DNA of 64,000 bases. Source: Neisseria sicca (GTDB lineage Bacteria; Pseudomonadota; Gammaproteobacteria; Burkholderiales; Neisseriaceae). The stretch spans positions 1,116,001-1,180,000 of the forward strand of contig NZ_CP072524.1 in assembly GCF_017753665.1 (NCBI RefSeq), given 5' to 3'. Shown piece by piece: positions 52,709 to 62,272 of the stretch. Both the position numbers and the translations under genes were made by a program. Positions within the stretch are counted from its first letter, which is position 1. Each line of letters begins with the position of its first letter. The notes under the pieces were generated by a model, which was not told where the DNA came from, did no database searches, and worked only from the letters and a program-made list of their open reading frames with translations.

Positions 52709-55219
52709 ATGTCAACCAATAAAATGAACAAAAATATTAAATCTTTAAATTTACGAGAAAAAGACCCGTTTTTGAAACGGGAGAAACAACGTTACGAACA
52801 TCCGCTGCCAAGCAGGGAGTGGATCATTGAATTATTGGAGCAAAAAGGCGTGCCGTCGAAAATCGAAGTCTTGGCACGCGAGTTGTCGATTACGGAAGAA
52901 GAATACGAATTTTTCGAACGTCGTCTGAAAGCGATGGCGCGGGACGGCCAGGTTTTAATCAACCGTCGCGGCGCGGTTTGCGCGGCAGACAAATTAGATT
53001 TGGTCAAATGCCGTGTCGAGGCGCACAAAGACGGCTTCGGCTTCGCCGTACCACTCACGCCCACCAAAGACGGCGATTTTGTTTTATATGAACGCCAAAT
53101 GCGCGGCATCATGCACGGCGACATCGTTACCGTCCGCCCTGCCGGCATCGACCGCAGAGGCCGCCGCGAAGGAACGGTTTTAGATATTGTCGAACGCGCG
53201 CAAAGCAAAGTGGTCGGGCGTTTCTATATGGATCGCGGCGTGGCGATTTTGGAAGCGGAAGACAAACGCCTGAATCAAAGTATCGTCTTGGAACCTGACA
53301 GCGTCGCGTATTTCAAACCCGAATCCGGTCAGGTCATTGTCGGCGAAATCGAGACTTATCCCGAGCAAAACCGCCCTGCCGTAGCTAAAATCATTGAAGT
53401 ATTGGGCGATTATGCCGACAGCGGTATGGAAATCGAAATCGCCGTGCGCAAACACCATTTGCCGCACCAATTCAGCGAAGCGTGTACCAAAGCCGCGAAA
53501 AAAATCCCCGACCATGTTCGCAAAAGCGATTTGAAAGGCCGCGTCGATTTGCGCGATTTGCCTTTGGTCACCATAGACGGCGAAACGGCGCGCGATTTCG
53601 ACGATGCTGTGTTTGCCGAGAAAGTCGGACGCAATTACCGTTTGGTCGTGGCAATTGCCGATGTCAGCCATTATGTCCGCCCCGATGACGCTATCGACAC
53701 AGACGCTCAGGAACGCAGCACCAGCGTTTACTTCCCGCGCCGCGTGATTCCGATGCTGCCGGAAAACCTGTCCAACGGCATCTGCTCGCTCAATCCCGAT
53801 GTCGAGCGTTTGTGCATGGTGTGCGATATGGTCATCACTTATGCGGGCAATATTAAAGAATACCACTTCTACCCTGCGGTTATGCGTTCGCACGCCCGTC
53901 TGACTTACAACCAAGTCTGGGATTGGATTTCAGACGACCTAGACCACCCGCACAAAGCCCAAATCGACACCCTTTACAAACTCTTCAAAATCCTTCAGAA
54001 AAAACGCTTCGAACGTGGCGCAGTGGAATTTGAAAGCGTTGAAACCCAAATGCTTTTCGACGACAACGGCAAAATCGAAAAAATCGTACCCGTGGTCCGC
54101 AACGACGCCCACAAGCTGATTGAAGAATGTATGTTGGCAGCGAACGTCTGCGCGGCAGAGTTCCTGATAAAGAACAAGCACACCGCCCTCTTCCGCAACC
54201 ATTTAGGCCCGACACCCGAAAAACTTGCTACCCTGCGCGAGCAGCTCGGCTTATTGGGTTTGCAACTGGGCGGCGGCGACAACCCGACACCGAAAGACTA
54301 TGCCGCACTTGCCGAACAATTCAAAGGCAGACCCGATGCCGAATTGCTGCAAGTCATGATGCTGCGCTCCATGCAGCAGGCAGTTTACGAACCGCATTGC
54401 GACGGACACTTCGGCCTTGCCTACGAGGCATACGCCCACTTCACCTCCCCCATCCGCCGCTATCCCGACCTGACCGTACACCGCGCCATCAAAGCCGTGT
54501 TGAACCAGCAAACCTACACGCCAAGCAAAAGCTGGCAGGCTTTGGGCGTGCATACCTCGTTCTGCGAACGCCGCGCCGACGATGCCAGCCGCGACGTGGA
54601 AAACTGGCTGAAAACCTATTACATGCGCGATAAAGTCGGCGAAATATTCGAAGGCAAAATCTCCGGCATGACCAACTTCGGCCTCTTCGTTACCTTGGAC
54701 GGCATCCACATCGACGGCTTGGTACACATCAGCGATTTGGGCGAAGACTATTTCAACTTCCATCCCGAAATCATGGCGATAGAAGGCGAACGCAGCGGCA
54801 TCCGTTTCAACATGGGCGACAAAGTCAGCGTCCGAGTGGCGCGCGCCGATTTGGACACCAGCAAAATCGACCTGACCTTGATCAGCGGCGGCACCAGCGG
54901 CAAAAAACGCCGCACTAAAACCACCGCCCCAACCGGCTCGAAAACCAAACGCAAACTGACGGCGAAAGAAATCGACGACGCGATGAAAACACCTGTAAAA
55001 CAGGAAAAACCCGCCGCCAAACGCCGCAGCAAAGCCCAGCCTGCCAACGCACCGGCAACGTCATCTGAAAACGGCAAAAAGAAAACCGCCAAAGCCAAAC
55101 CGGCAGCGGAAAAAGCCAAACGCAAAGACAAAAAGCCAAGCAAAAGCGTGAAAATCAAGGTAAAAACCCCGGATACCGCGGCAACCAAGCGCAAAGGTAG
55201 AAGCAAGGCTAACGGCTGA
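52709..55219 (+). CDS. rnr: Ribonuclease R
   Basis: 836 residues. Winged helix at 35-90 (WIIELLEQKGVPSKIEVLA), cold-shock domains (HKDGFGFAVPL; IMHGDIVTVR), RNB catalytic domain with TARDFDDAVFAEKV (active-site aspartates) and YAHFTSPIRRYPDLTVHR, an S1 domain (GEIFEGKISGMTNFGLFVTL) and a Lys/Ala-rich tail of about 120 residues. RNase R is a 3'-5' exonuclease that degrades structured RNA and takes part in tmRNA-linked quality control. Its first ATG lies just after two tRNA-Leu genes on the other strand. Confidence 0.96.
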   Translation: MSTNKMNKNIKSLNLREKDPFLKREKQRYEHPLPSREWIIELLEQKGVPSKIEVLARELSITEEEYEFFERRLKAMARDGQVLINRRGAVCAADKLDLVKCRVEAHKDGFGFAVPLTPTKDGDFVLYERQMRGIMHGDIVTVRPAGIDRRGRREGTVLDIVERAQSKVVGRFYMDRGVAILEAEDKRLNQSIVLEPDSVAYFKPESGQVIVGEIETYPEQNRPAVAKIIEVLGDYADSGMEIEIAVRKHHLPHQFSEACTKAAKKIPDHVRKSDLKGRVDLRDLPLVTIDGETARDFDDAVFAEKVGRNYRLVVAIADVSHYVRPDDAIDTDAQERSTSVYFPRRVIPMLPENLSNGICSLNPDVERLCMVCDMVITYAGNIKEYHFYPAVMRSHARLTYNQVWDWISDDLDHPHKAQIDTLYKLFKILQKKRFERGAVEFESVETQMLFDDNGKIEKIVPVVRNDAHKLIEECMLAANVCAAEFLIKNKHTALFRNHLGPTPEKLATLREQLGLLGLQLGGGDNPTPKDYAALAEQFKGRPDAELLQVMMLRSMQQAVYEPHCDGHFGLAYEAYAHFTSPIRRYPDLTVHRAIKAVLNQQTYTPSKSWQALGVHTSFCERRADDASRDVENWLKTYYMRDKVGEIFEGKISGMTNFGLFVTLDGIHIDGLVHISDLGEDYFNFHPEIMAIEGERSGIRFNMGDKVSVRVARADLDTSKIDLTLISGGTSGKKRRTKTTAPTGSKTKRKLTAKEIDDAMKTPVKQEKPAAKRRSKAQPANAPATSSENGKKKTAKAKPAAEKAKRKDKKPSKSVKIKVKTPDTAATKRKGRSKANG

Positions 55220-55253
55220 TATTGCAACCCTAAGCCTTCTTCAATTACAAAAG

Positions 55254-55280
55254 GTCGTCTGAAATTTTCAGACGACCTTT
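55254..55280. terminator. DUS hairpin terminator after rnr
   Basis: AGGTCGTCTGAAA and TTTCAGACGACCT nearly adjacent, T-flanked. Confidence 0.8.
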
Positions 55281-55346
55281 TGCGTAACGACATTACTTTT
55301 GCAATAAATAAATGTCAGTAGTTTGGATATGTTTAATTTTTCCGAC

Positions 55347-55907
55347 TCAGGCATTGTTTGATTTTCCGTAACGGATAAAACAATCATCATGGTCAAATTG
55401 TAAGACACGGGCGCGCTGTTGCTGCAACCACCCTCTCACTGTCCTTAATCCTGAACTCAGATAAGGTACGGCACTTTGTAAAATTTGCGGACGGATGAAC
55501 ATCACGTTGTAATGCGGCGTTACAGGTGTTTCGATATAAAAGGCGTTGCACAAAGGCGTTTTTTTAGAAACCGTCCGAAATCTTTCTACCAAATCATCAG
55601 GTAAATCAGGCATATCGCACGGTACAACCAAAAGCCAGTCGGCAGAGGCAATCTGCAAATCATTGGCAGCGGTACATAATGCAGCCAATCCGCCCAAATA
55701 CCGCCATTGCCTTGCATCCGGCAACAGGTGCGGGCTTCTAAGGGCATAACTTTCCAAATTACGGTTGGCACTGATGGCGATATGGTCAACCTGCGGTTTA
55801 ATCCTATCAATAACGCAATCAATCAGCGTCTTACCCTGCCAGGGACAGAGGCCTTTATCTACGCCGTCTGACTGTCCTCCTGACAATATCAACGCAAATA
55901 TTTTCAT
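55347..55907 (-). CDS. mobA: Molybdenum cofactor guanylyltransferase
   Basis: 186 residues. Nucleotide-binding start [20 protein letters not shown] (variant of the LAGGxxxRMGxxK motif), then [14 protein letters not shown] and [30 protein letters not shown]. MobA links GMP to molybdopterin for the bis-MGD cofactor of nitrate/formate-type enzymes. The loop lacks the usual Arg-Met of the motif, so activity is likely but slightly less certain. Divergent from the NarX-type kinase; a long palindrome lies between. Confidence 0.82.
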   Translation of the reverse strand: MKIFALILSGGQSDGVDKGLCPWQGKTLIDCVIDRIKPQVDHIAISANRNLESYALRSPHLLPDARQWRYLGGLAALCTAANDLQIASADWLLVVPCDMPDLPDDLVERFRTVSKKTPLCNAFYIETPVTPHYNVMFIRPQILQSAVPYLSSGLRTVRGWLQQQRARVLQFDHDDCFIRYGKSNNA

Positions 55908-55974
55908 ATTTATCCTTTGTGAAGCGGTTTGGTTGCCCGATGTCGTCTGAAAGGTTTCATTCGCTCAAATGGGC

Positions 55975-56011
55975 TTATGATAAAATTCATATAATTTGAA
56001 TTTTATCATAA
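55975..56011. promoter_or_regulatory. 15-bp-arm palindrome between mobA and the NarX-type gene
   Basis: TTATGATAAAATTCA and TGAATTTTATCATAA, perfect arms, separated by TATAATT. No T-run follows. It may be a dimeric regulator site or cruciform between two divergent genes of nitrate/molybdenum-linked function. Confidence 0.55.
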
Positions 56012-56149
56012 CATGATTTTACATTGAAACAGTGTCATCTCTATCTCTATTTGATAACAATCATTTCATAGGTCTGATTGCCTCCAATCCGAATGAATGA
56101 TATGTTTACACCGTAACCGACCTCAAACTTTCAACGGCATATACCGTCT

Positions 56150-57955
56150 ATGTCCTTCACATTCCGTTTTTTAAACCACCTGAGCCTGTCTTCTCGCTTG
56201 AAGCTGCTGACCGTATTATGGGTTAGCTCTGCCCTTTTGTCCGTCATCTTGACTTTGGTGCTCTCTTGGAGGCTGCAAAACGCCGCTACTGTCATCGAAG
56301 ACGCAGGGAATTTGAGAACACAGGTTTACCGCCTTGCCTATATGGTCGGCGAACATGCCCCAAGGGCGCAGATTAACAACCAAATTCGCGAATTCGAACA
56401 AAATCTCAACCGTATCAGCCAGAGCAATGCCATTCACCCGCTGATGCCCTCAGAAACACCGCCGGCTTACGACCTGATACAGTCCGCACTGATTGAAGAC
56501 TGGAAATCGAATATACAGCCCGTCTTGCGCCGTTACGAGCGTCCCGACCAAATCAAGCTCTACCGTTTTGCAGCCAATATCGAACTGTTTTTACAGGCGA
56601 TGGAACATGCCAATGAAAAAAACACCTTATGGTTGCGCCGCTTTCAAATGATTATGATGGGGATGATCTTTGCGGCAGCAGGACTGATGATTATCTGGCA
56701 CTACGCATGGATTATCCGCCCTCTGGAAACATTGAGGGACGGTGTAAAAACCATCAGCCAAGGCAGGTTCGGCGTTCAAATCGACACTGACCAGATAAGC
56801 GAGTTCGCCCAAGTCAGCAAAGGCTTCAATCAAATGAGCAGCCGGCTGAAAACACTTTATACCGATTTGGAAGGACAAGTGGCACGGCAAACTCAAGATT
56901 TGGCGCGCCAAAACCGCGACCTGACCCTGCTCTATCAAACCACCCGCGATTTGCATCAAACTTTCACTCCCCAACAGGCAGCGGAAGAATTCCTCAAGCG
57001 AACCCTGCCCGCTGTTTCCGCAGAAGCGGGCAGCATCCGCCTTTGGGATAACGAACGCAAACGCACAGATATAGTGGCATCCATCGGACTGCCTGATAAT
57101 TCGGATGATGAGCCAGATACTGCCTCGGATAAATCAGATAAAACGGAATTCAAACACGCCGTTTTCCCCATCAGTTATCAGGAGGAAGAGTTGGGCGTTT
57201 TAAACCTGTATTTTTCAGACGACCTTAAACCTGATCACAACGACAACGAACTGCTGCGCACATTGAGCGGACAATTAGGCGTTTCCATCGTCAACAGCCG
57301 CCTTGAGCAAGAACGCCGCCTGCTTGCCGTTTTACAGGAGCGCAACCTGATTGCCCAAGGCCTGCACGACAGCATCGCACAAGCATTGACTTTCCTGAAC
57401 CTGCAGGTTCAAATGCTGGAAACTGCGTTTTATGCCGACCAAAAAGAACAAGCCGAAGAAAACATCCGCTTTATCAAAGACGGCGTACAGGAATGCTATG
57501 AAGACGTACGCGAACTTCTGCTAAACTTCCGTACCAAAATCAGTAACAAAGATTTCCCCGAGGCCGTTTCCACCCTACTCGCCCGGTTCGAAAGACAAAC
57601 CAAAATCAACGTGAGCGCCAAGTGGCGCGACGAAGGAGCAGCGTTAAACGACGACGAACAATTGCAGATTATCTTCATCCTTCAGGAGAGCCTGTCCAAC
57701 ATCCGCAAACACTCTCTCGCCCATAACGTTACCGTCAGCATTGACAACCGTCAGGACTTCACGCTGATCATCCGTGACGATGGTGTAGGCTTCGATCCCG
57801 CCCATCTGGACGCGCTTTCCGGCGAACATGTCGGCATGGGCATTATGCGGGAACGTGCCCAACGAATCCGTGCCGAACTGGAAGTCAGCTCCAAACCCGA
57901 CGAAGGCACTACCGTTACCCTAACCTTACCCAAACAGAATAGAACATTCTCATGA
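56150..57955 (+). CDS. NarX/NarQ-type sensor histidine kinase
   Basis: 601 residues. Two membrane helices (18-40 and about 165-185) flank a periplasmic sensor with a P-box-like AGNLRTQVYRLAYMVGEHAP. HAMP domain, a central GAF-like part, then a HisKA_3 domain with GLHDSIAQALTFLNLQ (His406), and the ATPase domain with LIIRDDGVGFDPAHL and HVGMGIMRERA. NarX/NarQ sensors respond to nitrate or nitrite; the next gene is the partner regulator and overlaps by 4 bp. The mobA gene alongside fits a nitrate/molybdenum context. Confidence 0.88.
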   Translation: MSFTFRFLNHLSLSSRLKLLTVLWVSSALLSVILTLVLSWRLQNAATVIEDAGNLRTQVYRLAYMVGEHAPRAQINNQIREFEQNLNRISQSNAIHPLMPSETPPAYDLIQSALIEDWKSNIQPVLRRYERPDQIKLYRFAANIELFLQAMEHANEKNTLWLRRFQMIMMGMIFAAAGLMIIWHYAWIIRPLETLRDGVKTISQGRFGVQIDTDQISEFAQVSKGFNQMSSRLKTLYTDLEGQVARQTQDLARQNRDLTLLYQTTRDLHQTFTPQQAAEEFLKRTLPAVSAEAGSIRLWDNERKRTDIVASIGLPDNSDDEPDTASDKSDKTEFKHAVFPISYQEEELGVLNLYFSDDLKPDHNDNELLRTLSGQLGVSIVNSRLEQERRLLAVLQERNLIAQGLHDSIAQALTFLNLQVQMLETAFYADQKEQAEENIRFIKDGVQECYEDVRELLLNFRTKISNKDFPEAVSTLLARFERQTKINVSAKWRDEGAALNDDEQLQIIFILQESLSNIRKHSLAHNVTVSIDNRQDFTLIIRDDGVGFDPAHLDALSGEHVGMGIMRERAQRIRAELEVSSKPDEGTTVTLTLPKQNRTFS

Positions 57956-58608
57956 CTATCAAAATTATCCTCATCGACGACCACACACTCTTCCGCAGCG
58001 GCATCAAAGCCCTACTCTCACGTCAAAACGACTTCGAAGTCATCGGCGAAGCTGCCGACGGCTTATCCGGCGTCAAAATGGCGGAACAGCTCAAACCCGA
58101 CGTCGTCTTACTCGACCTTGACATGCCCGTCATGAACGGACGCGAAGCACTGGCACAAATCTTGGGCGTCAACCCGAACCAAACCGTCATCATGCTGACC
58201 GTTTCCGAAGACAGCGACGATTTGACCGAATGTATGCGCATCGGCGCGCGCGGCTTTTTGCTGAAAAACATCAACGCCGACTTCCTGCTAGACAGTATCC
58301 GCAAAGCTGTCGACGGCGACAACGTCTTTTCTCCCGAAATGACCACGCGCCTCGTCCAGTCCCTGATTTCCCCGTCCGCACCGCGCACCGACCAGGCACT
58401 CTCCACCCTTACCCCGCGCGAACTCGAAATCCTAGGCTACCTCGCCGCAGGACACAGCAACAAAGTCATCGCCCGCCATTTGGACTTGGCTGAATCCACC
58501 GTCAAAGTCCACGTTCAAAACCTGCTGCGAAAACTTGACCTCAGCAGCCGCGTTCAAGCCGCTGTTTACGCTGTTCAGCACAAAGTCCCGCAGCCTGAAA
58601 TCAATTAA
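57952..58608 (+). CDS. NarL/NarP-type response regulator
   Basis: 218 residues. Receiver domain with IILIDDHTLFRSGIKALLS and phosphoacceptor Asp in VVLLDLDMPVMNGREA, Thr in MLTVSEDSDD, Lys in LLKNINADF. C-terminal LuxR-type HTH LTPRELEILGYLAAGHSNKV, IARHLDLAESTVKVHVQNLL. It starts at an ATGA overlap with the sensor gene and is translationally coupled. In Neisseria the cognate NarP controls nitrite reductase expression; promoter targets are not in the window. Confidence 0.92.
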   Translation: MTIKIILIDDHTLFRSGIKALLSRQNDFEVIGEAADGLSGVKMAEQLKPDVVLLDLDMPVMNGREALAQILGVNPNQTVIMLTVSEDSDDLTECMRIGARGFLLKNINADFLLDSIRKAVDGDNVFSPEMTTRLVQSLISPSAPRTDQALSTLTPRELEILGYLAAGHSNKVIARHLDLAESTVKVHVQNLLRKLDLSSRVQAAVYAVQHKVPQPEIN

Positions 58609-58648
58609 ACGGCTCAGGATAACGGTGCTTAAACGGTAAAAGACAAAA

Positions 58649-58703
58649 AGGTCGTCTGAAAACGGACAGGGCAAATTCCGCCCAAACCTTTTTCAGACGA
58701 CCT
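58649..58703. terminator. DUS hairpin terminator after narP-type gene
   Basis: AGGTCGTCTGAAAACGG and TTTTTCAGACGACCTTT, with about 27 bases between. Confidence 0.55.
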
Positions 58704-58880
58704 TTCCCGTTCCAATCGGCTATGAAAAAGAGACAATCCGACGGGCATCATCTATCCGGCAGCCCGATAATCCACCCTCGTCGCGATAAAAACCATCGCA
58801 GCTTTTAATATAAATTAAGACCTATAAACGACTGCTGCGTTTATAATGCGCCTGTTTAACCCTTCCACTGAGAAGACGCC

Positions 58881-60683
58881 ATGAAAAAACTCCTTTACTT
58901 CTTTACCGCCTTTTTTGCCCTGTGTTCCAGCGCGTTTGCTGTGAACGCCGATGATTTGCTGCCGCCTGAAAAAGCGTTCGTGCCGCAAGTGAACGTTACC
59001 GACAAAGGCATCAACGTCGAATTCAAAATCGCCGACGGCTACTATATGTACCAATCAAAAATCGTCGCCGCCACCGCGCCTGAAGACGTATTGGCCGAAC
59101 CGGTTTTCAGCAAAGGCGAACTCAAAGAAGATGAGTTTTTCGGTAAACAAACCGTGTTCCACCGCGCCGCGCAGGTCAACTGGCCTTACAAAAAAGCCGC
59201 GCCGACCTACAAGCTGACGCTGACTTATCAAGGTTGTGCCGAAGCAGGCGTATGTTACCCGCCTGTGGACACATCTTTTGAGATTAAAGGCAACGGCCTG
59301 TACAAGTCGCAAAGCGACGAACCCATATCCGCCAAAGACCGCTTCCTACAACCGGATTCCGCCAAACCAGCCGCCGCCGCGCCTAAAGCCTCGCAAAACG
59401 ACGACGGCAGCCGCTTCAAATTATCTTGGGAAACATTAAACGCCAACCTGTTGGCGTTTTTTATCGCAGGACTAGGCTTGAGTTTTACCGCCTGTATGTA
59501 CCCGCTTTTGCCGATTGTTTCCAGTATCGTCGTCGGCGATAAAAACGCCGGCAAAAAGCGCGCTTTCGCCCTATCTATGGTCTATGTACAAGGTTTGGCA
59601 CTGACCTACACACTGGTCGGCGTCATCGCAGGCCTGACGGGCGCACTTCTGACCGTATGGCTGCAACAGGCATGGGTCGTCCTTGCCGCCGCAGGCCTGA
59701 TGGTCGTCCTCGCGCTCTCCATGTTCGGATTCTTCAACATCCAACTGCCTAACGCCATCCAATCTTATTTCCAAAACCAAAGCAGCAAACTCTCCGGTGG
59801 TAAAATCGCTTCCGTATTCGTCATGGGCATACTCTCCGCGCTGATCGTCGGCCCCTGCGTCGCTCCGCCACTGGCATTTGCCTTGGGCTATATCGGACAA
59901 ACCGGCGATGCCGTTTTGGGCGGACTGGCGCTGTATGCCTTGGCACTCGGCACCGGCGTTCCACTGATCCTCATCGGCACATTCGGCGGCCACGTCCTGC
60001 CCAAAGCAGGCGACTGGATGAACGGCATCAAATACGCCTTCGGGTTCATCCTGCTTGCCGTTGCCGTCTATCTCGCCACGCCGCACCTGCCCTACTACCT
60101 CGTTGTCGCGCTTTACACCCTGCTCATAATCGTCCCCGCCGTCATGTTGCTGATTAAATCGGGCAAACAAAAAGGTCGTCTGAAAACCGCAGCCTCCGTT
60201 TTAGGCTTCCTTCTGCTCATCGGCGGCGCATGGTTCGGATGGCAAAGCGCAAACAAACAAACCACCGCCCTGCACCACTTCCTGACGCTGTCTCCCCCGT
60301 CCGAAGCAGGCAAAACCACCGACCACGGCAAAATGTTCACCGACGTCGCCGAACTCAAAGCCGCTATGGATGCCGCATTGAAAGCCAACCCCGACAAACC
60401 CGTCGTTTTGGATTTTTACGCCGACTGGTGTATTTCCTGCAAAGAAATGGCAAGCTACACGCTCAACCAGCCGCAAGTGCATGAAGCCGTCGATATGGAA
60501 CGCTTCTTCCAAATCGACGTAACCGCCAACACGCCCGACCATCAGGCAATGTTGAAAGAATACGGCCTTTACGGTCCGCCGGGCATATTCGTCATCCACG
60601 CAGACGGCCGCCGTAGCGACCCCTTGCTTGGTTTCGCCAAACCGGACGAATTTATCAACTGGTACAAACAAAACGAAAAATAA
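58881..60683 (+). CDS. dsbD: Thiol:disulfide interchange protein DsbD
   Basis: 600 residues. Signal peptide to about residue 20 (FALCSSAFA-VN), periplasmic alpha domain with the Cys pair in YQGCAEAGVCYPP, eight membrane helices carrying the second pair (SFTACMYPLLP; GPCVAPPLAFALG), and a C-terminal thioredoxin-like gamma domain with FYADWCISCKEM. DsbD passes electrons from cytosolic thioredoxin (trxA, 19347) to periplasmic thiol proteins and cytochrome c maturation. All three Cys pairs are present. The linker GRLKTAASVLG is coded by a DUS. Confidence 0.95.
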   Translation: MKKLLYFFTAFFALCSSAFAVNADDLLPPEKAFVPQVNVTDKGINVEFKIADGYYMYQSKIVAATAPEDVLAEPVFSKGELKEDEFFGKQTVFHRAAQVNWPYKKAAPTYKLTLTYQGCAEAGVCYPPVDTSFEIKGNGLYKSQSDEPISAKDRFLQPDSAKPAAAAPKASQNDDGSRFKLSWETLNANLLAFFIAGLGLSFTACMYPLLPIVSSIVVGDKNAGKKRAFALSMVYVQGLALTYTLVGVIAGLTGALLTVWLQQAWVVLAAAGLMVVLALSMFGFFNIQLPNAIQSYFQNQSSKLSGGKIASVFVMGILSALIVGPCVAPPLAFALGYIGQTGDAVLGGLALYALALGTGVPLILIGTFGGHVLPKAGDWMNGIKYAFGFILLAVAVYLATPHLPYYLVVALYTLLIIVPAVMLLIKSGKQKGRLKTAASVLGFLLLIGGAWFGWQSANKQTTALHHFLTLSPPSEAGKTTDHGKMFTDVAELKAAMDAALKANPDKPVVLDFYADWCISCKEMASYTLNQPQVHEAVDMERFFQIDVTANTPDHQAMLKEYGLYGPPGIFVIHADGRRSDPLLGFAKPDEFINWYKQNEK

Positions 60684-60690
60684 AGACGAA

Positions 60691-60730
60691 AGGTCGTCTG
60701 AAAACCTGAAACAGGGTTTTCAGACGACCT
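60691..60730. terminator. DUS hairpin terminator after dsbD
   Basis: AGGTCGTCTGAAAACC and GGTTTTCAGACGACCT, perfect 15-16-bp arms. Confidence 0.75.
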
Positions 60731-60785
60731 TTTTGCAAACAACCGCACTATAATGCCCACTATCCCCTTTCAAAAAGGCAGCCTG

Positions 60786-61445
60786 ATGCAAACTTGGCAC
60801 GAAGCAATCGGCTCGGAAAAGTCCGAACCCTATTTCCAACACATCATCGAAACTGTCAAAAAAGAGCGCGGCATGGGGCGGATTATCTACCCGCCCGCCG
60901 AAGACGTGTTCAACGCCTTTAGAGCGACTGAATTCGGTAACGTCAAAGTCGTGATTTTGGGGCAAGACCCGTATCATGGCGCAGGACAGGCGCACGGGCT
61001 GGCGTTTTCCGTCCGCGAAGGCATCACCGTTCCGCCTTCGCTGGTCAATATTTACAAAGAATTGGCGGACGACATCGAAGGTTTCCAAATCCCGCAACAC
61101 GGCTATCTGCAACACTGGGCGGAACAGGGCGTTTTACTGCTCAATACCGTCCTGACCGTCCGCGCTGGACAGGCGCATTCCCATGCCACTTTGGGCTGGG
61201 AACGCTTTACCGACGAAGTCGTCAACCAAATCAACCAAAACCGCGAACACGTCGTCTTCATGCTTTGGGGTAGTCACGCGCAGAAAAAAGGCGCGTTTAT
61301 CGACCGCAGCCGACATCTCGTCCTCAGCGCGCCGCACCCCTCGCCGTTGTCAGCCTATCGCGGCTTCTTCGGCTGCAAACACTTTTCCCGCGCCAATGCC
61401 TATTTGCAGGAAAACGGCATGACGCCGATAGACTGGCAGGTATAA
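60786..61445 (+). CDS. ung: Uracil-DNA glycosylase
   Basis: 219 residues from ATG 60786. Catalytic Asp motif [20 protein letters not shown] and the uracil-recognition [20 protein letters not shown] are complete, with the DNA-interacting [11 protein letters not shown] between. Ung removes uracil from DNA to start base excision repair. The frame opens 11 codons earlier, but MQTWHEAIG is the standard start. It is a single gene between DUS hairpins. Confidence 0.95.
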   Translation: MQTWHEAIGSEKSEPYFQHIIETVKKERGMGRIIYPPAEDVFNAFRATEFGNVKVVILGQDPYHGAGQAHGLAFSVREGITVPPSLVNIYKELADDIEGFQIPQHGYLQHWAEQGVLLLNTVLTVRAGQAHSHATLGWERFTDEVVNQINQNREHVVFMLWGSHAQKKGAFIDRSRHLVLSAPHPSPLSAYRGFFGCKHFSRANAYLQENGMTPIDWQV

Positions 61446-61554
61446 AACAGGTCGTCTGAAAACGGCAGCCATAGCAAACCGGACAATCCACCCACCGTCT
61501 GAACAAGCCTTCCTTTTTCAGACGACCCCTTTCCCAACCCCACAGGAGAACACT

Positions 61555-62052
61555 ATGCAGGTAACGACTTCAGCCATCGTCAACGGCGAATTTGAAGACA
61601 AATACGGTAAGCGCGGCAGCCAGTTCAGCCCGAACAATATGCCGACCTACTCCATCCCCTTTGAAATCAGTGGCGCGCCTGAAGGTACGAAATCCTTTGC
61701 CGTCGTTTTGGAAGATAAAGACGCCATTACCGCCAGCGGATTTGTGTGGACCCACTGGCTGATTTCCGACCTCAAACGCACCTCCGTCGCCGAAAACGAA
61801 AGCCTGACTGCAACAGACTACACGCAAGGCGCAAACAGTTGGGCAAGCCTGTTGGGCAAGTTGGACATTGAAGAAGCCACAGGCTACGGCGGCATGTATC
61901 CGCCCAACTGCCGCCACCGCTACGAACTCATCGTTTACGCACTCGACACCGTATTAAACCTACCGCGCGGCTTCCGCTTCAACGACCTACACTTTGCCAT
62001 GCAGGGACATATTTTAGACAGCGCAAGCGTGATGGGAACGTATGACGTATAA
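61555..62052 (+). CDS. YbhB/YbcL-family (PEBP-like) protein
   Basis: 165 residues, no signal peptide. PEBP fold signature: PTYSIPFEISGAPEGTKSFA, then VWTHWLISDLKRT (the ligand His/Trp strand) and YGGMYPPNCRHRYELIVYAL. Bacterial YbhB/YbcL proteins resemble eukaryotic phosphatidylethanolamine-binding proteins and Raf kinase inhibitors; their bacterial role is unclear. Strong CAGGAG ribosome site before the ATG. Confidence 0.85.
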   Translation: MQVTTSAIVNGEFEDKYGKRGSQFSPNNMPTYSIPFEISGAPEGTKSFAVVLEDKDAITASGFVWTHWLISDLKRTSVAENESLTATDYTQGANSWASLLGKLDIEEATGYGGMYPPNCRHRYELIVYALDTVLNLPRGFRFNDLHFAMQGHILDSASVMGTYDV

Positions 62053-62112
62053 AGCCTAAGCAATTTGAGACCTTTGCTAAATTTTTTAGAAAACCCAATC
62101 TTAGAAACAGAA

Positions 62113-62152
62113 ACGTCGTCTGAAACCTGTAACTAAGTTTTCAGACGACGTT
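62113..62152. terminator. Uptake-word hairpin
   Basis: ACGTCGTCTGAAAC and GTTTTCAGACGACGT, one base off the dominant DUS, behind the PEBP gene. Confidence 0.6.
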
Positions 62153-62272
62153 TTTATTGAATCAGTTTAGAATGAACTGACGATTTGTTTCAAAAAATGT
62201 TTGTTTTAAATCTTTGCTTTGGAGTTTAAAAAGCAGATTCGTTTCAAACTTTAGGTTCTTTTTAGCAAGTCT

